Part shown: positions 6,954 through 9,641 of the stretch, in pieces
Layout: each line of letters opens with the position of its first letter
Position numbering within the stretch: position 1 is the first letter of the stretch
Assembly (NCBI GenBank): GCA_946408315.1
Contig: CAMJRV010000064.1
Location: 1 to 9,641, forward strand
Length of the DNA: 9,641 nt
Reading direction: 5' to 3'
DNA from: an uncultured Bacillota bacterium
GTDB lineage: Bacteria; Bacillota; Clostridia; Peptostreptococcales; Anaerovoracaceae
Translations under genes and position numbers: made by a program
Notes under the pieces: model-generated
The model's database searches: none
The model's input: only the letters and a program-made list of their open reading frames with translations
What the model was told of the DNA's origin: nothing

Positions 6954-6982
6954 TTGAAAGGCACTCTCAGATATGCTAGAAT
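6954..6982 (+). promoter_or_regulatory. Strong promoter for tRNA-Arg
   Basis: TTGAAA (6954-6959) and TAGAAT (6977-6982) are 17 bases apart, and TGC directly before the -10 makes an extended -10 element. Transcription would start near 6989, leaving a leader of about 90 bases before the mature tRNA. The leader holds no open frame with a ribosome-binding site that I can support. Confidence 0.75.
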
Positions 6983-7078
6983 TACTACTGTTGAACCTTT
7001 CAGGGCGACGATTGCCTGCAGATGTGCACCGATTTACGACAGCAGACGCAGACTTGTCCTGCAAATCATCAATACCGT

Positions 7079-7154
7079 GCTCCCGTAGCTCAGGGGATAG
7101 AGCGTCGGTTTCCTAAACCGTGCGTCGGATGTTCGAATCATCTCGGGAGTGCCA
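7079..7154 (+). tRNA. tRNA-Arg, anticodon CCT
   Basis: A 76-base cloverleaf folds by hand. Acceptor GCTCCCG/CGGGAGT (G1-U72 wobble), D arm GCTC…GAGC with an 8-base loop, anticodon stem TCGGT/ACCGT (27-43 unpaired, T-T), loop TTCCTAA with anticodon CCT at 7112-7114, a 5-base variable loop, T arm GGATG-TTCGAAT-CATCT, discriminator G and encoded CCA (7152-7154). It reads AGG codons. Sequence just after CCA is A-rich and begins the probable mobile region, so the 3' half may double as an attachment site. Confidence 0.95.
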
Positions 7155-7210
7155 AAAACAAAAGGTAAAAAAGATTTATTGCTTACAAAGCCAGTAAATC
7201 CAAGCCTTTC

Positions 7211-7246
7211 AAGAGCTTCCACGATGAAAAGTGGAAGCTCTTTTTT
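7211..7246 (+). terminator. Rho-independent terminator after tRNA-Arg
   Basis: A perfect 12-bp stem, AAGAGCTTCCAC/GTGGAAGCTCTT with an 8-base loop, ends in six T (7241-7246). It lies 56 bases past the tRNA CCA. Confidence 0.9.
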
Positions 7247-7270
7247 CGTAGATTTATTGGGGTAAAAGCT

Positions 7271-7295
7271 TCACTCTGACAGGACTCAAACCTAC
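7271..7295 (-). other. tRNA T-arm-like remnant
   Basis: On the minus strand GTAGG-TTTGAGT-CCTGT (7295-7279) has the layout of a T arm: a 5-bp stem with two wobble pairs and a 7-base loop one change from TTCGAGT. It is followed by seven bases and an A, as in an acceptor end, but no CCA. No matching 5' half is present nearby. It may be a relic of a tRNA-derived attachment site, or chance. Confidence 0.25.
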
Positions 7296-7316
7296 AAGTA
7301 AAAACATTCATGAGCA

Positions 7317-7354
7317 GCGCCCTTTTTAGTACAGAGCGAAATGAAAAAGGGCGC
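7317..7354. repeat. 11-bp perfect inverted repeat
   Basis: GCGCCCTTTTT (7317-7327) and AAAAAGGGCGC (7344-7354) flank a 16-base loop. No T run follows on either strand outside the stem, so it is not a standard terminator. Both arms recur in the next 100 bases (7390-7398 and 7437-7447), so it can re-pair with them. Confidence 0.8.
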
Positions 7355-7389
7355 CACTCAAAATACAATCAGATGAACAAGCTGAAATC

Positions 7390-7447
7390 AAAAAGGGCTC
7401 CGATTTTTAAGGCTGAATGAAAGCCGATAAAGTTAGCGCCCTTTTTT
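7390..7447 (+). terminator. Possible terminator built from the A5GGGC/GCCCT5 arms
   Basis: AAAAAGGGC (7390-7398) can pair with GCCCTTTTT (7439-7447) around a 40-base loop that contains a small GGCT/AGCC stem. The T run at 7441-7447 fits a terminator, but the loop is long and the T's are partly within the stem. Confidence 0.4.
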
Positions 7448-7490
7448 TATATATACACCAAAATCACATTAAATTTGAAAGCATTAGAAG

Positions 7491-7538
7491 GCCGGAGAAT
7501 CGGAGTGCAGGAATGCACTTTTATTCTCCGGCTTTTTT
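7491..7538 (+). terminator. Strong rho-independent terminator before the mobile operon
   Basis: A 10-bp outer stem, GCCGGAGAAT/ATTCTCCGGC (7491-7500 and 7523-7532), and an inner AGTGCA/TGCACT stem with a GGAA loop, are followed by six T. It sits 22 bases before the start codon of the Cys-rich gene and would block entry from the chromosomal side, or serve as an attenuator if transcription starts upstream. Confidence 0.9.
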
Positions 7539-7559
7539 GTTTTCTGGAAAGGAAAGGTC

Positions 7560-7781
7560 ATGCTGGTACACTATAAAAGAAATAAACAAACCGCCTGCTA
7601 CGATTCAAACAATCTCTCCACTGTAGGTAGAATACCCCCGGCTGAACGGCCATGCGGTCCATTTCAAAGCTGTGGCGGCTGCCCATACCCGTCCCACGGC
7701 TTCATCTGCTACAGCGCTGAGGGAGATTGCCTTAGAACGGATATGCAAAAAACTGCAAAACGCAAGGAAGGTGCAAGATGA
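7560..7781 (+). CDS. Small Cys-rich protein of mobile-element operon
   Basis: A 73-aa protein with six cysteines: C13, C32, C38, C41, C50 and C57. Four or five of them lie in PCGPFQSCGGCPYPSHGFICYSAEGDC (31-57), spacing C-x5-C-x2-C-x8-C-x6-C with H46, which suggests a zinc or other metal site. The first 28 residues look like a beta hairpin and the tail is basic (KRKEGAR). There is no signal peptide. GGAAAGG lies immediately upstream of the ATG with short spacing. The stop overlaps the ATG of the next small frame (ATGA), a sign of real operon structure. I recognise the style from clostridial conjugative elements but cannot name a family or function. Confidence 0.6.
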   Translation: MLVHYKRNKQTACYDSNNLSTVGRIPPAERPCGPFQSCGGCPYPSHGFICYSAEGDCLRTDMQKTAKRKEGAR

Positions 7782-7882
7782 AACATGGAAACTGATTTAA
7801 CAAAGAGGTATCCGATCAAATCAAGGTACTGCTGCTGTATAACGCCATGAAAAAGTGGTGCGACGGAGCTGTTTTTGTGTAA
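7778..7882 (+). pseudogene. 34-codon frame interrupted by a single in-frame TGA
   Basis: ATG at 7778-7780 overlaps the preceding stop as ATGA. The frame reads MKHGN, then TGA (7793-7795), then FNKEVSDQIKVLLLYNAMKKWCDGAVFV and TAA at 7880-7882. The post-stop peptide is protein-like (helical and amphipathic), and the position between coupled genes fits a small operon member. The stop would need only one change, for example TGA to TGG (Trp). It may be a broken gene or chance; no ribosome-binding site suits a restart after the TGA. Confidence 0.35.
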
Positions 7883-7889
7883 TCACAAA
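7874..7889. promoter_or_regulatory. Small palindrome before the LPD28 gene
   Basis: TTTGTG-TAAT-CACAAA is a perfect 6-bp inverted repeat ending about 12 bases before the GGGAGG ribosome-binding site of the next gene. It could be an operator or an mRNA hairpin. No clear -35/-10 pair accompanies it. Confidence 0.3.
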
Positions 7890-7914
7890 CCAATATTTAC
7901 AGGGAGGTATTCAA

Positions 7915-8295
7915 ATGAGCGTTAACGCCAGAAAAGAAGAATATGAACACATAGAATTGTTTGGAAAGCCAGCACTTTTCACCAATTCCCGCATCGACCG
8001 AACCACGGTGCCGGTGGGCTTTTACTGCTACGATTTGCGCGGCTCCGACTATGATCCAGGCAGGCCGGTGAGCATAGAAAATAAGGTTACCGTTAACCAC
8101 GCCGGAGCCGTTTTGACACCGGAGCCGGTCACTATCTCCAAGGAGGGTTTCCGCAGGCTGCGGGACAACATCAATTTCCTCGGTGAGTCCCTGACTCTCG
8201 CAGACTTCTGTGATGAGCACAAAATCACTCTCGCATCCGAATTATCCAATCCAGATGAGTCAGGCGTGAAGATGGGAGGAATGACACTTGGATAA
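7915..8295 (+). CDS. LPD28-domain protein of conjugative element
   Basis: A 126-aa protein that matches, from memory of the family, the large polyvalent protein-associated domain 28 (LPD28): IELFGKPALFTNSRIDRTTVPVGFYCYDLRGSDYDPGRPVSIENKVTVNHAGAVLT at residues 13-68, then a helical tail. LPD28 occurs as stand-alone or fused units in conjugative elements and phages of Clostridia; its biochemical role is unknown. The frame is open from 7855, but GGGAGG lies seven bases before the ATG at 7915-7917, so that start is chosen. The last eight bases overlap the following ArdA-like gene, implying translational coupling and perhaps shared entry-phase function. Confidence 0.75.
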   Translation: MSVNARKEEYEHIELFGKPALFTNSRIDRTTVPVGFYCYDLRGSDYDPGRPVSIENKVTVNHAGAVLTPEPVTISKEGFRRLRDNINFLGESLTLADFCDEHKITLASELSNPDESGVKMGGMTLG

Positions 8296-9517
8296 AGGAA
8301 AAATCTTTGAAGTAGAACTCAGCCGGTGGAACCCTTCCGGTGCAAATCCGTCGGCACAAATCGCACTCCCCGCCACACCCTATGAGCTGGCGGATGCGTT
8401 GGAAAAAGCAAGAATTACCGGAGATACCGTCTATTCCGCGGAGGTTTTAAGCTGCAAGCTGGACTATCTGCCGCAATTTATCGCCCCCGATATCAATCTG
8501 TATGAGCTGAATCACCTCGCCCAGCGGCTGTCTTCCCTAAGTGCATGGGAACTGGACTGCTTCGAGGGCATGGTGATGATGGATGCCGTTCAGACTCAAT
8601 ACGCTCCCATATCAGTGGAGCGGCTCATCAATATGACACACAGCACCGAGCATTGCCAGATTGCCTATGAAGCTCATGACGATCCGTCTCTCGGCAAATT
8701 TTATGCGGATAATGATTTTGTACCGGCACTGGAAAGGGTATCGGATGAAGTCTACGAATATCTGGACTTCGCCAAAATCGGCAGAGAGATGCGCGAGGGT
8801 GAGGGCGGCGTGTTCACGCCCCATGGCTATGTAGTGCAGAACGGCGAGATTGCCTCCGAATACCACAGCGTCGATACCAGAACCCTTGACAAGCCGGATT
8901 ATGCCGTGCTTCTCCAAGTAACCAAGGGGCATTTTAATGATCCCGCCTATGACAACGAAACGGTTGTCTTCCTCAAGCTCCCTGCCGGGGATGCGGCGCT
9001 TTTGCAGGCGGTTGATGCTGTCGGAGCCGCCTCCCCGGAGGAATGTGCATTTTCGGCGGAGGACTGCATGGCGCCAAGCCTCACTGAAAAAATCAGCGAC
9101 GTTCTGTATGCATCTGAGGGCGACTGCTATGGGCTGGTGAATGAGCTGGCAGAGCAGCTCCGGCAGCTTGAAACGGACAACCATCTGCTGACCTACAAGG
9201 CAATGCTGGCGGAAGCTCCCGGTGATATATCTTTGGAAGAAGCCCTTGACCTTGCGTTTATGACAGAGGAATTTGAGCTTTTGACTGATACTGCCTCTCC
9301 CGCTGAGTACGCAAAAGTGGAAATCCAGCGAATGCTTTCTTTGGCAGGTGATAACGGACTGAGCCTGTTCTGTAATCTGGATAACTACGGGCGGTATCTT
9401 TTGGAGCAGCGTGCCACTGCCGAAACCGAATACGGGCTGCTGGAGCCGCAGAACGGCATGACGGTGGACCAATGCCTCAACCGCCCCGGACAGAGTCTTG
9501 GCATGGAAATGAAATAG
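8288..9517 (+). CDS. Tandem ArdA-like antirestriction protein
   Basis: A 409-aa protein with a TTG start; GGGAGG lies eight bases upstream. Residues about 5-187 follow the ArdA layout: an opening strand (FEVELSRWNPSG), LPATPYELADALEKA, then LYELNHLAQRLSSL (71-84), SVERLIN (109-115), and the closing EYLDFAKIGREMREGEGGVFTPHGYVV, comparable to the YIDYQAYGRDL…GTFISTNHGIFEI end of Tn916 Orf18. Residues about 203-390 repeat the plan: YAVLLQVTKG, FLKLPAGDAALLQAV, LVNELAEQLRQL (283-294), SLEEALDLA, then NLDNYGRYLLEQ…YGLLEPQNG. ArdA proteins mimic bent B-form DNA and block type I restriction; like them it is rich in Asp and Glu. The two-unit form would resemble a covalent ArdA dimer. It overlaps the LPD28 gene by 8 bp. 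Antirestriction activity is inferred, not shown. Confidence 0.75.
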   Translation: MDKGKIFEVELSRWNPSGANPSAQIALPATPYELADALEKARITGDTVYSAEVLSCKLDYLPQFIAPDINLYELNHLAQRLSSLSAWELDCFEGMVMMDAVQTQYAPISVERLINMTHSTEHCQIAYEAHDDPSLGKFYADNDFVPALERVSDEVYEYLDFAKIGREMREGEGGVFTPHGYVVQNGEIASEYHSVDTRTLDKPDYAVLLQVTKGHFNDPAYDNETVVFLKLPAGDAALLQAVDAVGAASPEECAFSAEDCMAPSLTEKISDVLYASEGDCYGLVNELAEQLRQLETDNHLLTYKAMLAEAPGDISLEEALDLAFMTEEFELLTDTASPAEYAKVEIQRMLSLAGDNGLSLFCNLDNYGRYLLEQRATAETEYGLLEPQNGMTVDQCLNRPGQSLGMEMK

Positions 9518-9594
9518 CAAATCTTTGTTGGGTTTTGGTATAGCTATTCTCATGAAGCTGTGGCATTGTGTTGTGCTGAAGGGAGGCGAAGAAG

Positions 9595-9641
9595 ATGGAC
9601 GAGAAGCTCATGGACTTGCTGGATATGGCTCTGGCGGAGCG
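9595..9641 (+). CDS. Start of next mobile-operon gene, truncated by window
   Basis: The ATG at 9595 has GGGAGG (9581-9586) eight bases upstream, and the frame is open to the window edge (MDEKLMDLLDMALAE…). Fifteen residues are too few to assign a family. It is 77 bases past the ArdA-like stop, with no terminator in the gap, so it is probably cotranscribed. Confidence 0.55.
   Translation, partial: MDEKLMDLLDMALAE

Larger units (their letters stand above)
7155..9641 (+). mobile_element. Probable end of an integrative conjugative/mobilisable element at tRNA-Arg
   Basis: The inference rests on three things: a tRNA gene 3' end, a classic tyrosine-integrase target; an abrupt shift to A+T-rich hairpin-dense noncoding DNA; and then a plus-strand operon with ArdA-like and LPD28 proteins, families typical of conjugative elements of Clostridia. 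No integrase, excisionase or second copy of the tRNA end is in the window, so the left boundary could lie anywhere between 7130 and about 7560, and the element runs off the right edge. Confidence 0.6.

Noticed and set aside
7034..7222. Minus-strand frame over the tRNA (…PEMIRTSDARFRKPTLYPLSYGS…)
   Set aside because: This peptide is the well-known antisense translation artefact of a tRNA gene; no ribosome-binding site.
7317..7354. Calling the 11-bp inverted repeat a simple terminator
   Set aside because: The T and A runs are inside the stem and no T run follows it on either strand.
8612..9553. Long minus-strand frame opposite the ArdA-like gene
   Set aside because: A shadow frame: the plus-strand gene has a ribosome-binding site, operon overlap and recognisable domains; this one has none.
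9552..9641. Alternative plus frame from ATG at 9552 (MKLWHCVVLKGG…)
   Set aside because: It lacks a ribosome-binding site; the GGGAGG at 9581-9586 serves the ATG at 9595 in another frame.

Overview
The window looks like a chromosomal segment of a Gram-positive anaerobe of the class Clostridia. The reasons are strong AGGAGG-type ribosome-binding sites, a non-mevalonate ispE followed by an FCD-type GntR regulator, tadA, a small CvpA family protein, a beta-CASP metallo-hydrolase and several A+T-rich promoters beside mid-GC coding DNA. I cannot narrow it to a genus.

Positions 1-6735 read as core chromosome. On the minus strand, reading right to left: an unrecognised two-domain protein (3531-4631) ending in a clear terminator; a 45-bp-period minisatellite; a promoter followed by tadA; a translationally coupled Ig-like membrane protein; two tandem terminators; then ispE and a GntR/FCD regulator in a tight pair. 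On the plus strand, cvpA (4781-5425) has its own promoter and converges, two bases away, on a minus-strand metallo-beta-lactamase/beta-CASP protein.

Positions 6736-7154 are a divergent control region. One promoter faces left to the MBL gene. A strong promoter faces right to a tRNA-Arg(CCU) gene. An identical 15-mer sits just upstream of both promoters, in the same orientation relative to transcription.

From 7155 rightwards the character changes. There is a roughly 400-bp A+T-rich stretch packed with hairpins, including two textbook terminators and a pair of interchangeable inverted repeats. It is followed by a plus-strand operon of mobile-element type: a small Cys-rich protein, a 34-codon frame broken by one TGA, an LPD28-type protein, a large protein made of two consecutive ArdA-like (DNA-mimic antirestriction) units, and the start of another gene. 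The natural reading is one end of an integrative conjugative or mobilisable element next to, and possibly inserted at, the 3' end of tRNA-Arg. No integrase or second attachment site lies in the window, so the exact boundary is inferred.

The points most worth a second look are the tandem-ArdA protein, the shared 15-mer upstream of two divergent promoters, the hairpin array with alternative pairings at the start of the mobile region, and the minisatellite upstream of tadA.
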